The notes under the pieces were generated by a model. The model saw only the letters and a program-made list of their open reading frames with translations, was not told the origin of the DNA and searched no databases. From NCBI RefSeq assembly GCF_001189295.1, contig NZ_CP012159.1:1-64000 (forward strand): a stretch of 64,000 bases of DNA. Reading direction: 5' to 3'. Position 1 is the stretch's first letter; each line of letters starts with the position of its first letter. This DNA comes from Chondromyces crocatus. GTDB taxonomy: Bacteria > Myxococcota_A > Polyangia > Polyangiales > Polyangiaceae. Position numbers and translations under genes: made by a program. Positions 30,201 to 38,562 of the stretch are shown here, one piece after another.

Positions 30201-31803
30201 GACCGACGACGATGCCGTCGCCTGCGAGCGCGCCCCGCTCCTCGGGCTCCTGGCGACGCTGCCCGAAGAGTACCCCGGGGTCATCGGGCAGCACCTCGAC
30301 CTGCCTGCTGGCGCGCCCAGAGACCAGGCTGCGCTCTTGCTCAGGGAGATGCGGGTCGCGGCGCACGACCAGGAGGTCGCCTACCGCGGAGGGCAGCGGC
30401 TCGTTCCGCGGCTCACACGCATCGACTTCACTGCTGCGCATGCCGCCCCCGTCGCGCCGCCCTTCGTGCGCGATGGGTTCTATCTCGTCGCCGGTGGTCT
30501 CGGCGGCATCGGACACGCCCTCTGCGAGGAGCTGCTCACGCGCCACCGAGCGACGCTCCTCGTCCTCGGCAGGACATCGCCGCTCGAACCTGGCTCACCG
30601 CGTGGCGAGACCTACCAGGCCCTCGCCGCACGCGCCGAACGCACCGGCGGCTCGCTCGACTACGCCGCGGTCGACGTGGCCGACGCGGAGGCCGTCGAGG
30701 CGCTCGTCGCGCGAGAGGAGGCACGCATCGGGCGCAAGCTCGATGGCATCCTGCACCTCACCGGCACGTTCGAGGAGCGCGCGCTGGGCGACGAGACCCC
30801 CGCTCTCCTCGCGGCCACGATGCGCCCCAAGGTCGCCGGGGGGCTCACGCTCGCAGGGCTTCTGCGGGAGCGGCCTGCGGCGCTGTTCGTCACGTTCTCC
30901 TCGGTGAACGGCCAGTTCGGAGGTGCGTCAGCGGGCGCCTACGCGGCCGCCAGCCGTTTCCAGGACCACCTGGTCCACGCGCTGCGCCACGCCGGCCACC
31001 ACCACAGCTACTGCCTGTCCTGGAGCCGCTGGGACGACACCGGCATGAGCCGCGGCTATGCCTGGAGAGACCTCGCCGAAGCGCGAGGCTACCGCGCGCT
31101 CCCTCCGCCGCTCGCGCTCCTTTCCCTGCGCATCGCCTTGCACCAGGAGGAGCCGCGCCTGCTGCTCGGCCTCGACGAGCGCAACCGCCAGATCGCAAGC
31201 CGACTCGCCTCCCCCTCCCGGCCCGTCGACGAACTCACGGCCTACGTGGTCCTCGCTCCTGGCGTCGACCTCCCGGATGCGCGCGGCCTCTCGGTGCTCG
31301 ATCGCGCCGGCGCTCCGAGCCACTGCACCCTGCGCCAGGTCGAGCACATCTTCCGAGACGCGAGCGGTCACCCCGACGAGGCCACCTTGCGCTCCGACGA
31401 TCACACCCCGCAGCGCGCGTCCGGGCCGGCGGGAGAGGCGCCGCGCGGCGCCGTCGAGCGACGCATCGCCGAGATCTGGCGCGAGCACCTGCGCGTCGAC
31501 GCCATCTCGGCCCACGACAACTTCTTCGATCTCGGCGGGCACTCCCTGCTCCTCTCCGCGGTCCGCGTTCGCCTGGAGGCCGCCTTCGAGCGCCAGGTCC
31601 CGCTCACGGAGATGTTCAGGCACCCCACGGTACGCGCCCTGGCCACCTACCTGGCCCCCGAGAACGACAGAGCCAGCGACGAGGGGGTTCAGGACGACAC
31701 GATCGACGCTCGCGCAGCGAAGCAGCGGGCACTTCAGAACCGGCGACGTCAACAAGCGCGGCTCCGCGCTGCAGCGCCCCCTCGGGAGGATGAGAAACCA
31801 TGA
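24265..31803 (+). CDS. Nonribosomal peptide synthetase with acyl-AMP ligase/ketoreductase module (A-PCP-C-AL-KR-PCP)
   Basis: A 2512-residue assembly-line enzyme. Domains: A1 (25-525) with YTSGSTGAPKG and a specificity code read as D-L-F-A-C-A-L-T-Y (residues 219 to 315) plus Lys507; PCP1 (540-600, Ser563 for phosphopantetheine); condensation domain (620-1060, HHIAADG at 758-764); an isolated adenylation C-terminal-subdomain remnant (about 1085-1170, LPRTSAGRLD); an acyl-AMP ligase-like domain (1250-1815, LSSGSTGACK, DTGDLGFLRHGRL, TSGKIQRAQL); ketoreductase (about 1840-2310, NADPH motif GGLGGIG, Tyr2226 but Ser instead of the usual Asn four residues later); PCP2 (2395-2465, Ser2427); a basic C-terminal tail. 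I infer loading of a small amino acid, then joining to an acid reduced on the line. The stop overlaps the PKS start. Confidence 0.92.
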   Translation: MQDWLFAPNQADNETSDSWSDATQLHALVEAQRLRTPDAIAIRNRGRSISYAELSRRSNQLAWYLRARGVGLETRVGLCCNRGVDLIVALLGILKSGGAYVPLDPSYPRPWTERVLADAHAAVILTESALEGRLPTSNAIVLRVDADAAAIEAQPDTPLPPLASDHALAYVLYTSGSTGAPKGVAIEHGTAVRLIRWAATVFSDEDLAGVLFATSVCFDLSVFEVFAPLSRGGTLIVAPDALHLPVLPETSLVTLVNTVPTAMTELTRRGGVPSSVRVVCLAGEPLQGRLARDVYAIPTVQRVLNLYGPTEFTTYATSLEVPRDVTGAVSIGAPLPHAHARILDARLTPVPAGEEGDLYLGGDGHARAYLDQPGLSAERFVPDPHATTPGARLYRTGDRARQRDDGTLDFLGRSDDQVKVRGFRIEPGEVEAILADHPGVVQAAIIARGEVGAERHLFAYVVPRPSLTRDARGIQELRQFLQQRLPRFMLPTQFIWMDGLPQTPSGKTDRRSLPEPNRLAPRSLRALLPPRDDDEEQILDVFREALAIELGVTDDFFALGGDSLCGMQVIARARGIFGVDLPSGVLFEAPTVEALVARARAARSRTAAPLSPIAPQDTQKLAPLSFAQHRLWLHHQRHPESTAYHLPALLRLRGPLDRRVLERALTALVDRHASLRTRYVTEEGEPCQQPDPPRLAAHTQSFGLDDLSQVGTGEREARLAALVAEENARPFDLEQGPVLRARLVRLDEEEHALLLIVHHIAADGWSLGVLTREFCALYEAVRHAPPAMGSVSEGRLDLLPPLLVQYSDFARWQRQCLNAATIEELLASARRALDEAPRKLRLPTDRPHGAASEGPSGRVPLHLERSTVTSLVALGREEGATLFMTLLAGLSAVLHPWTGQDDFLLGVPFAGRSHHALEGLIGFFANTLVVRAQTGGDPTFRALVARARSWALGAYAREDLPFEQLAGALDSERSPGRHPLVQALLALQVAPTSCALSGGLTVSLEELDPGALFIDLAVELWPDQGGLTGAVRYRRDLFDEDRIAHLAERLVALLEHASRAPDASLSTLAPWAEDAWRALDAQRAELDLIATSLLTDPMVEDCAVRVRAEGQRVAHVVAPREPSSARLGARLAQRIPARLLPVTCSLVTSLPRTSAGRLDEEALERLPVLDEELAQRWEAHLRSLPGVDNAVVLVRNVPPPFPLLHLSDVLPGWTRSGTAPTTSTLVEAETAAPITPSTPATPPAFVDGGPLLLRGDEPATLVEAVLRIAGHPDRGIVMVDRRGETHQSYAQLLERARKLLAGLQGAGLRPGDKVIFQIDGMEEQFVAFWACLLGGIAPVIVTVPASYETRSAVLGKLRDGWLRLGRPLLLASDRLAESLSSMREALGMDGLRITALGSLWGSASSARIHVGRPDDIAFLQLSSGSTGACKAIPETHRAVLRHAQGARQFHGYRTDDVFLNWLPLDHVGALLMFHSAAICVGCSQVQVHPDVIAADPSTWLDLMDAHRATRTWSPNFGYKLVVEALRDRPRGAWDLSCVRSFFNGGEQATLPVIRDFLQLLAPFGVTPSAMCPVFGMAETATGVAFCDGFDLERCVHHVAPPARYGALVDRPAGTPGTTAFVELGAPLPGAQLRIVDGEGRVLPEGFVGRLQIRGEVVLTGYLNDPRATAEALVEDGWLDTGDLGFLRHGRLTLTGREKDMIIVRGANVFCHEVEDLVGAVQGVEPGYVAACGVDEPEQGTEGLAVFFVPRDPSAGSATPIAQAVRAEVTSRLGVSPTCVIPIAPHELPRTTSGKIQRAQLKRALAAGHFDAILREMELELGGAATIPAWFHRRTFVREEPCLLAPERRGACLVFLDAHGLGDALVTALSPSGRRLIRVEPGDAFARLGEDHYRIAPHRSEDYQRLRDVLFRGTVDVLDEIVHLWTYGPAAPWPPSPAVVARESALGVTSVLLLAQALLARPSLDDPLRLLVVSSHAQPVTDDDAVACERAPLLGLLATLPEEYPGVIGQHLDLPAGAPRDQAALLLREMRVAAHDQEVAYRGGQRLVPRLTRIDFTAAHAAPVAPPFVRDGFYLVAGGLGGIGHALCEELLTRHRATLLVLGRTSPLEPGSPRGETYQALAARAERTGGSLDYAAVDVADAEAVEALVAREEARIGRKLDGILHLTGTFEERALGDETPALLAATMRPKVAGGLTLAGLLRERPAALFVTFSSVNGQFGGASAGAYAAASRFQDHLVHALRHAGHHHSYCLSWSRWDDTGMSRGYAWRDLAEARGYRALPPPLALLSLRIALHQEEPRLLLGLDERNRQIASRLASPSRPVDELTAYVVLAPGVDLPDARGLSVLDRAGAPSHCTLRQVEHIFRDASGHPDEATLRSDDHTPQRASGPAGEAPRGAVERRIAEIWREHLRVDAISAHDNFFDLGGHSLLLSAVRVRLEAAFERQVPLTEMFRHPTVRALATYLAPENDRASDEGVQDDTIDARAAKQRALQNRRRQQARLRAAAPPREDEKP

Positions 31804-34800
31804 GCGAACAGGGAGACGACACCACAGCGAGCGACGCCGGGAGTGCCATCGCGATCATCGGAATGTCCGGCCAGTTCCCCGGAGCCGAGAGCGTGGAGCA
31901 GCTCTGGCGCAACGTCCGCGAGGGCATCGAGTCCATCGTCCAGCTCGAAGACGCCGAGCTGCTCGCCGCCGGCGTGGATCCTTCCGACCCGCGCCATGTG
32001 CGAGCGCACGGACGACTCGACGGCGCCGAGCGCTTCGACGCCGCGTTCTTCGGCGTGAGCCCACGAGAAGCAGAGCTTCTGGATCCTCAGCACCGCCTGC
32101 TCCTCGAGCACGCCTGGGCCGCGCTCGAAGATGCCGGCTACGATCCGGACCGCGTCCGTGGGGCGATCGGGCTGTATGCCGGCTCGGGCTCCGATGGCTA
32201 CCTGCGCCACCACGTGACCCCGAGCGGGCGCCTCGGGGTCGGGCTCGACGAACTCGCGGCCTTGCTCGCCAACGAGCGTGACCACCTCGCCACCCGGGTG
32301 GCCTACAAGCTCGACCTGCGCGGGCCGGCGCTCACGATCCAGACCGCGTGCTCCACCTCGCTGGTCGCGGTCCAGCTCGCGTGTCAGGCCCTGCTCGCCT
32401 ACCAGTGCGATCTCGCGCTCGCCGGCGGCGTGTCCATCACCTTCCCGTACAACGCCGGCTACCTCCATCAGCAGGGTGGGATCCTCTCGCCGGACGGCAA
32501 GTGCCGCGTCTTCGATGCCCGTGGACAGGGCACGGTGAACGGTGACGGGGTCGGGCTCGTGGTGCTGAAGCGCCTCGACGAAGCCATCGCCGACGGCGAC
32601 ACGATCCGGGCGGTGATCCTGGGCGCGGCGATCAACAACGACGGTGCGCACAAGGTCGGCTTCACCGCGCCCAGCGCCGACGGACAGGCCGAGGTCATCG
32701 CCATGGCGCACGCCATGGCCGGGATCGACGTGTCGACCATCGGCTACGTCGAGGCCCACGGCACGGGCACCCCCATGGGTGATCCCATCGAGGTCGACGC
32801 CCTGAACCGCGCGTTCCGGCGAGGGACACAGCGGCAGGGGTTCTGCGCGCTGGGCTCGATCAAGGCCAACATCGGCCACCTCGCCGCCGCCGCGGGGGTC
32901 GCCAGCCTGATCAAGGCCACCTTCGCGCTGCAGCACGGAGAGATCCCGCCGAGCCTGCATTTCGAGCGCCCGAACCCCGAGCTACCGCTCAAAGGCAGCC
33001 CCTTCTTCGTGACCGCGGTGCGGACGCCCTGGCCGGTGGAGAGCAGACCACGCCGCGCGGGCGTCAGCTCCTTCGGGTTCGGCGGGACCAACGCGCACGT
33101 CGTGCTGGAGGAGCCGCCCACCTCGCCCTCGGACGCGCCGTCGCCGCGGCCCGCAGCGCTCCTCCTCCTCTCCGCGCGCAGCGAGGAGGCCCTCGACGCG
33201 GCGTCGCAGCGCCTCGCGACGCACCTCGCGCATCCCCCCCACGCCCGGCAGCCCGCCCTCGCCGACGTCGCCTTCACCTTGCATGCCGGCCGGCATGCGT
33301 TTGCCCACCGGCGCGCCCTCGTCGCCCGGGACACCGAGGCCGCGATCGCTGCCCTCCGCGCGGGGGACACCCTCACCGGCGAAGCGCGGGCCGACCGGCG
33401 CGTCGCTTTCCTGTTCCCTGGCCAGGGCGCGCAGCGGGTCGGGATGGGACGTGCCCTCTACCAGGTCGAGCCGACGTTCCGCGCCACCGTCGACGCGTGC
33501 AGCGATCGCCTGCGCGCGCACCTTGGCCTCGATCTGCGCGCGCTCTTCGACCCAGCGCACGCCACGACCGACTCCCTCCCGACCGACGCGGCACTCCAGC
33601 GCACCGCCCTCGCCCAGCCGGCGCTGTTCACCCTCGAACTCGCGCTCGCACACCTCTGGATGTCGTGGGGCGTGGAGCCCGAGGCGATGCTCGGCCACAG
33701 CGTCGGCGAGTACGTCGCGGCGCACCTCGCCGGCGTCTTCCCCCTCGACGACGCCCTTGCGCTCGTCGCCGCCCGGGGCCGCGTGATCGACGCCCTCCCT
33801 GCCGGGGCGATGCTCGCCGTCGGCCTCGACGAACCCACCCTCGCCCCGCTCGTCCAGGCGCCCCTCGCCATCGCCGCGGTCAACGCCCCCTCGGCCTGCG
33901 TCGTCTCCGGCCCGGAAGAGGCCATCGCTTCGCTGGAGCGGCGCCTCTCCGACCGGGGCCTGAGCACGCGCCGCCTCGCCGTCTCCCATGCGTTCCACTC
34001 CGCGATGATGGATCCCGCCGTCGAGGGCTTCGCCGACGAGGTGCGCAAGCGCCGACGCCATCCCCCTCGGCTCCGCTTCGTCTCCAGCGTCACCGGCACC
34101 TGGATCACCCCGGCTCAGGCCCAGGACCCGGCCTACTGGGCGCGCCACCTGCGCGACACCGTCCGCTTCTCCCGGGGGGTCATGACGCTCCTCGAAGATC
34201 CCGACCGGATCCTGCTCGAGGTGGGCCCCGGACGCACGCTCACCGCGCTGGTCACCCAGCACCGCGCATCCACACCCGATCTCCTCGCCGTGGAGAGCCT
34301 GCCACGGACGGGGCGTGAGGACAGCGCCGACGTCGAGGAGATGCTGGAGGCGCTCGGAAAGCTCTGGATCGCAGGCGTCTCCGTGGACACCGGCGGGGTC
34401 TACGAGCACGAGCGGCGCAGGCGCGTCCCTCTGCCCACCTACCCCTTCGAACGACACCGCGCCTGGATCGACGCACCACGCGCCACGAACCGTCACGCTG
34501 CAGCGGGGCCCACGGCGCCTCACGCGGCCACCGATCCCCACCACCCCGTCACGGCGCCAGCTCACCCAGCCGCACGATCGGCGGCCTTACCGCGCATGGC
34601 GCGCACGGTGCGTGTCGAGCCCGGCTGGGTCGACGCGCCCCCTCCCGCCCCCGTCCCCCTCTCGTCGCTGCGCGAAACCGTCTGGTGGTTGCTCGGTGAC
34701 GACGGCACGACGGCGGCGCTCGGCGGCGAGCTGCGCGCGCACGGGGCCGAGGTGATCGCGGTCGAGCGCCCCGAGTCCCTCCTCGCCCACGCGCAGGCCA

Positions 34801-37800
34801 CGATGCGGCGACACCCCTCGACGCCACACCGCCTCGGTCTCGTCAGCTGGGAAGCCTTCCCTGGTGCTCCCGGCGTGCCGGCCTCTCCGGATGCGGCCCT
34901 CCTCGCGGGCCTGAGCGCGACCCTGCCACGAGAGTTGCCTGACGCCGTCGTCCTCCACGTCGATCTCGCCACGGACATGGGACACGATCTTCCCCTCGTC
35001 ACGCGCCTCGCCGCCGAACTCGCGGCAGCACGAGAGGAGCCACGCGTCGCGCTCCGCGGCCCGAGGCGCCTCGTCCCACGCGCCCCCCGCGCGACGCCCC
35101 CGCTCTCCGAAATACATCGGCCTCCCACCAGCGCGCCGCGCTCCACCGACGGCGCGTTCCTGGTCCTCGACGACGACGACGGCTCGGGCGCGCTCCTGGC
35201 CCGCTGGCTCGCCGGCGCGGCCGAGACGGCCGGGACGAAGGTCGCGCTGCTCACCCCACCGCCACGCCCCACACCGCGAGACGCCACCTCGGCCCTCGCG
35301 CTCGCCGAAGCGCGGCTCCGGGACACCCTCACGCTGCATCTCCCCGAGGATCAGCCCGGCCTCATCCCCGCGATGCACGCGCTCTGCACCGCCTACATCA
35401 CCCGCTACTTCCTGCGTGGCGGCGTCCCCTTGCGCACCGGCGAGGCGATCTCACGCGCCGAGCTCCGGCAGCGCCTCGACGTACAGCCCCGCTTCCACCG
35501 GCTGCTCGACGCCATGCTCGACGCGCTCCGCGAGGACGGTCTCGTCCGCTTCGAAGGAGACGTCATCGTCCCCTGCCGCGACGGGAGCGAACTCCCCGAT
35601 CCCGAGCTGCTCCAGCGCAGCTTCGACGAAGCGCACCCCGGCTTCCGGGGCACCGCTCGCCTGCTCTCCCACTGCGCCCAGCGCTACCCCGACGCCCTCT
35701 CGGGCCGGGTCGAGGCCATCAGCGTGCTCTACCCCGATGGCGACAGCGCGTTCCTGGATGGCTGCGAGCGCGACACCGTCGAGCACCGGAGCGAGCGCCT
35801 CTACACCCTCCTCCTTCGCGAGGCCGTCGTCCGCTTGATCGCCGCGCGGGATCCGCACGCGGGCCCGGTGCGCCTGCTGGAGGTCGGCGCGGGACGAGGC
35901 CTGCTCACCTGGCCGCTCGCCGCCGCGCTCGCGGATCTCGACGTGGAGATCCACGTGACGGATCTCGGCCGCACCTTCGTCGAGGACGCGCGCCGAGAGG
36001 CGGCGCGACGAGGCCTCGACCGACGGATGCGCTTCGGCGTGCTCGACATCTCCGGGGAGCCAGCAGCGCAGGGCTACGCCACGCACACCTTCGACCTCGT
36101 GGTCGCCCTCAACGTCGTGCATGCCGCGCGCGACGTCCACGTGGCCCTCCGGCACCTCGCGCGCCTCCTCCACCCGGCAGGCATGCTGGCCATGGTCGAG
36201 GTGGTCCGCGCCGCACGCTGGGACACGCTCACCTGGGGCCTCGCGGAGGGATGGTGGCTTTACGACGACGACCTCCGCCGCGGCTCGCCCATGCTCTCCC
36301 TCGACACCTGGGAGACCGCGCTGCACCGCGCCGGGCTCACCGCCACGCTCGCGCTCCCCGCGGGCGGCGGTCGTCAGCGCAGTGATCACGGCCTGCTGCT
36401 CGCCCGCGCCACGTCCCCCGCCCTGCCCACGGTGGAGGCCCCTGGGGCGTTGCGCCGCAGCGAGGCCCAGCGCGCGGGCGTGGTCCAGCTCGACGCCGAC
36501 CTCTCGGTCTCCGGCGCCCTCGCCAGCGCCTGGCGCGCCGCCGAGGCGCGGGTCGGACCCATCCGCCGGGTGATCGATGCGTCCGGACCGCCACCCCGCA
36601 CCCGGCCCACCTCCCTCCTCGTCGAAGAACTCGCTGACGTCTCTGCCCGCATCCAGACGGAGCGCGGGGCCCTCACCGCGCTCCAGGAGGAGGTCTCTCG
36701 CCACGCCGTCGACGTGTGCGTGCTGCTCTCCGCACCGCCCGACACAGGCCGCTTCGGCCATGCCGCCGCCGCAGCCCGTCAGGGTCTGTGCGACGCCATC
36801 GCTGCAGACCGCGCCCACCAGGTCCCCCTCCCCTCGCTCGCGTCACCGCACGTCATGGCGTTCCAGGCGCCCGGCGCGGGCCAGCCGTCCGGGCACCCGA
36901 CCCGCTGGATCAGCCTCGCCTGGGATCCTGCCGTCGAGCAGGAAACCCATGGCCTCGCCTTGCTGCGTGACGCCATCACCGCAGGCACGCCCCTCCAGAT
37001 CGCCACACGCCACATCGCGCCTCTCGACGCGCCCACCGATCCGCCTCTCGACGCACCCTTCGGCAGCTCGACCGCACAGAACCCCGCGCGGCCTCCTCCG
37101 GACGTCGCGTCGTCACCTCCCGAGCGCCGGGACGTCACCCCAAAGCACCGCCGCTCCCCACGCGCCGCGCCCTACGTCGCTCCCCGCGACGCAACAGAGC
37201 AGGCCATCGCGGCGATCTGCCGGGATCTCCTCGGCGTCGAGCGCATCGGGGTGCACGACGACTTCATCGATCTCGGCGCCGACTCCCTCATCATGCTCCG
37301 CCTCTCGGATCGCATGCGCCGCGATCTCGGCTGGAAGGTTCCGCCAGAGGCCGTCTTCAAGGGCTCGACCATCGAGCGGCTCGCGCGCGCCATCGAGCAA
37401 GTCCCCGCCGCGCCCGCGTCACCTCTCGTCCCCCTCCAGCCCCTCGGGACGAAGCGGCCGATCTACTTCGCCCACCCCACTTCCGGCGTGGTCTTCCCCT
37501 ACATCGAACTCGCCCGGCGCCTCGGCGACGATCAGCCCGTCTATGGCCTGCAAGCCATCGGCCTCGATGGCGAAGGGCTGCCCGACACCACCATCGAGGC
37601 CATGGCCCGCCACTACGTCGAGGCGATCCGCACCCGCCAGCCGCGCGGCCCTTACCGGGTCGGCGGCTACTCGTTCGGGTGCCTCGTCGCCTACGAGATG
37701 GCGCAGCAGCTCCGCGACGTCGGAGAGACGGTCGACCTGCTCGTGCTCATCGACGAACCCGCGCCGATCCAGGAGCATCGGTCCTGGTCGCTCACCCTCA

Positions 37801-38312
37801 CGAAGTTCGCGGCGAACGGCCTGTCGCGCGCCCTCTGGCCGCACCTCCACGACTACGCCTACCTGCGCGTGGCCTCCACCGTGGACGACGCTGCTGCCGC
37901 CGAGAAGCCCAGCGCGCTCGGTGGCGCGCTCCGCTCGTTCATCGCGCGGTCGGCCCTCGCCAGCATCCTCCCGGCGGACTCCCAGCTCCTCACGCTGCGC
38001 CAGCCAGCGGTCGAGCCGATGTTCCGGCTGTTCATGCTCCACCTCCGCGCTTCGCTCGACTACCGCCCGCGCGCGTATCCCGGTCGGGTGATCCTGTTCA
38101 GCACCAACAAAGCCAGCCGGCAGCCTGGCCAGGATCCGGAGCAAGGCTGGGGCTTGCTCGCCGCAGGCGGCGTCGAAGTCCACGCCATCCCTGGACACCA
38201 CCTCACCACGCTGCGCAGCCCTCACGTCGAGATCCTCGCCGGAAAGCTGCGGGCCTACCTCGACAGCACGCAGTCGGACAGCACACAGACCTCCATGCCC
38301 GCTGCCCGATGA
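31800..38312 (+). CDS. Type I polyketide synthase, KS-AT-(dead KR with inserted C-MT)-ACP-TE
   Basis: A 2170-residue terminal module. KS (18-440) has Cys184 in TACSTS, His320 in EAHGTGT and His360 in NIGH. AT (535-835) has GQGAQ, Ser634 in GHSVGEY and HAFH at 730-733, the pattern for malonyl-CoA. Residues 955-1155 look like the structural half of a ketoreductase whose nucleotide motif is ruined (LDDDDGSG). A SAM methyltransferase (about 1165-1535, LLEVGAGRG) with C-MT-like GWWLYDDDLR is inserted. Residues 1580-1745 look like the KR catalytic half but lack the Tyr and Asn. ACP (Ser1829) and a thioesterase (about 1885-2160, GGYSFG with Ser1958, late His in GHHLTTLRSPH) finish the line. The start ATG overlaps the NRPS stop (ATGA), so the two are coupled. 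Confidence 0.93.
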   Translation: MSEQGDDTTASDAGSAIAIIGMSGQFPGAESVEQLWRNVREGIESIVQLEDAELLAAGVDPSDPRHVRAHGRLDGAERFDAAFFGVSPREAELLDPQHRLLLEHAWAALEDAGYDPDRVRGAIGLYAGSGSDGYLRHHVTPSGRLGVGLDELAALLANERDHLATRVAYKLDLRGPALTIQTACSTSLVAVQLACQALLAYQCDLALAGGVSITFPYNAGYLHQQGGILSPDGKCRVFDARGQGTVNGDGVGLVVLKRLDEAIADGDTIRAVILGAAINNDGAHKVGFTAPSADGQAEVIAMAHAMAGIDVSTIGYVEAHGTGTPMGDPIEVDALNRAFRRGTQRQGFCALGSIKANIGHLAAAAGVASLIKATFALQHGEIPPSLHFERPNPELPLKGSPFFVTAVRTPWPVESRPRRAGVSSFGFGGTNAHVVLEEPPTSPSDAPSPRPAALLLLSARSEEALDAASQRLATHLAHPPHARQPALADVAFTLHAGRHAFAHRRALVARDTEAAIAALRAGDTLTGEARADRRVAFLFPGQGAQRVGMGRALYQVEPTFRATVDACSDRLRAHLGLDLRALFDPAHATTDSLPTDAALQRTALAQPALFTLELALAHLWMSWGVEPEAMLGHSVGEYVAAHLAGVFPLDDALALVAARGRVIDALPAGAMLAVGLDEPTLAPLVQAPLAIAAVNAPSACVVSGPEEAIASLERRLSDRGLSTRRLAVSHAFHSAMMDPAVEGFADEVRKRRRHPPRLRFVSSVTGTWITPAQAQDPAYWARHLRDTVRFSRGVMTLLEDPDRILLEVGPGRTLTALVTQHRASTPDLLAVESLPRTGREDSADVEEMLEALGKLWIAGVSVDTGGVYEHERRRRVPLPTYPFERHRAWIDAPRATNRHAAAGPTAPHAATDPHHPVTAPAHPAARSAALPRMARTVRVEPGWVDAPPPAPVPLSSLRETVWWLLGDDGTTAALGGELRAHGAEVIAVERPESLLAHAQATMRRHPSTPHRLGLVSWEAFPGAPGVPASPDAALLAGLSATLPRELPDAVVLHVDLATDMGHDLPLVTRLAAELAAAREEPRVALRGPRRLVPRAPRATPPLSEIHRPPTSAPRSTDGAFLVLDDDDGSGALLARWLAGAAETAGTKVALLTPPPRPTPRDATSALALAEARLRDTLTLHLPEDQPGLIPAMHALCTAYITRYFLRGGVPLRTGEAISRAELRQRLDVQPRFHRLLDAMLDALREDGLVRFEGDVIVPCRDGSELPDPELLQRSFDEAHPGFRGTARLLSHCAQRYPDALSGRVEAISVLYPDGDSAFLDGCERDTVEHRSERLYTLLLREAVVRLIAARDPHAGPVRLLEVGAGRGLLTWPLAAALADLDVEIHVTDLGRTFVEDARREAARRGLDRRMRFGVLDISGEPAAQGYATHTFDLVVALNVVHAARDVHVALRHLARLLHPAGMLAMVEVVRAARWDTLTWGLAEGWWLYDDDLRRGSPMLSLDTWETALHRAGLTATLALPAGGGRQRSDHGLLLARATSPALPTVEAPGALRRSEAQRAGVVQLDADLSVSGALASAWRAAEARVGPIRRVIDASGPPPRTRPTSLLVEELADVSARIQTERGALTALQEEVSRHAVDVCVLLSAPPDTGRFGHAAAAARQGLCDAIAADRAHQVPLPSLASPHVMAFQAPGAGQPSGHPTRWISLAWDPAVEQETHGLALLRDAITAGTPLQIATRHIAPLDAPTDPPLDAPFGSSTAQNPARPPPDVASSPPERRDVTPKHRRSPRAAPYVAPRDATEQAIAAICRDLLGVERIGVHDDFIDLGADSLIMLRLSDRMRRDLGWKVPPEAVFKGSTIERLARAIEQVPAAPASPLVPLQPLGTKRPIYFAHPTSGVVFPYIELARRLGDDQPVYGLQAIGLDGEGLPDTTIEAMARHYVEAIRTRQPRGPYRVGGYSFGCLVAYEMAQQLRDVGETVDLLVLIDEPAPIQEHRSWSLTLTKFAANGLSRALWPHLHDYAYLRVASTVDDAAAAEKPSALGGALRSFIARSALASILPADSQLLTLRQPAVEPMFRLFMLHLRASLDYRPRAYPGRVILFSTNKASRQPGQDPEQGWGLLAAGGVEVHAIPGHHLTTLRSPHVEILAGKLRAYLDSTQSDSTQTSMPAAR

Positions 38313-38562
38313 ACCTCATCGTCGCGCCCCCGAAGCGGCGCCGCGCTCTTCGCACCGTGCGGGCTCGACGCGCTCTTCGCTGCGTCTGGAAGTGCGGCAC
38401 GATGCCCCGGGTCGGTGTCGTCGCTCACGATGCAGGAAGGTTCTGCACGGCGCGCCCGCACCCGCACTGCACGCGCGCGTCCCTCGCGCGCCCCACACCG
38501 CTTGTGATGCTCCCGGAGCGCGGCTATCCGTTACCGTTGTCCTCGAACGCCGAGGGACGCTC

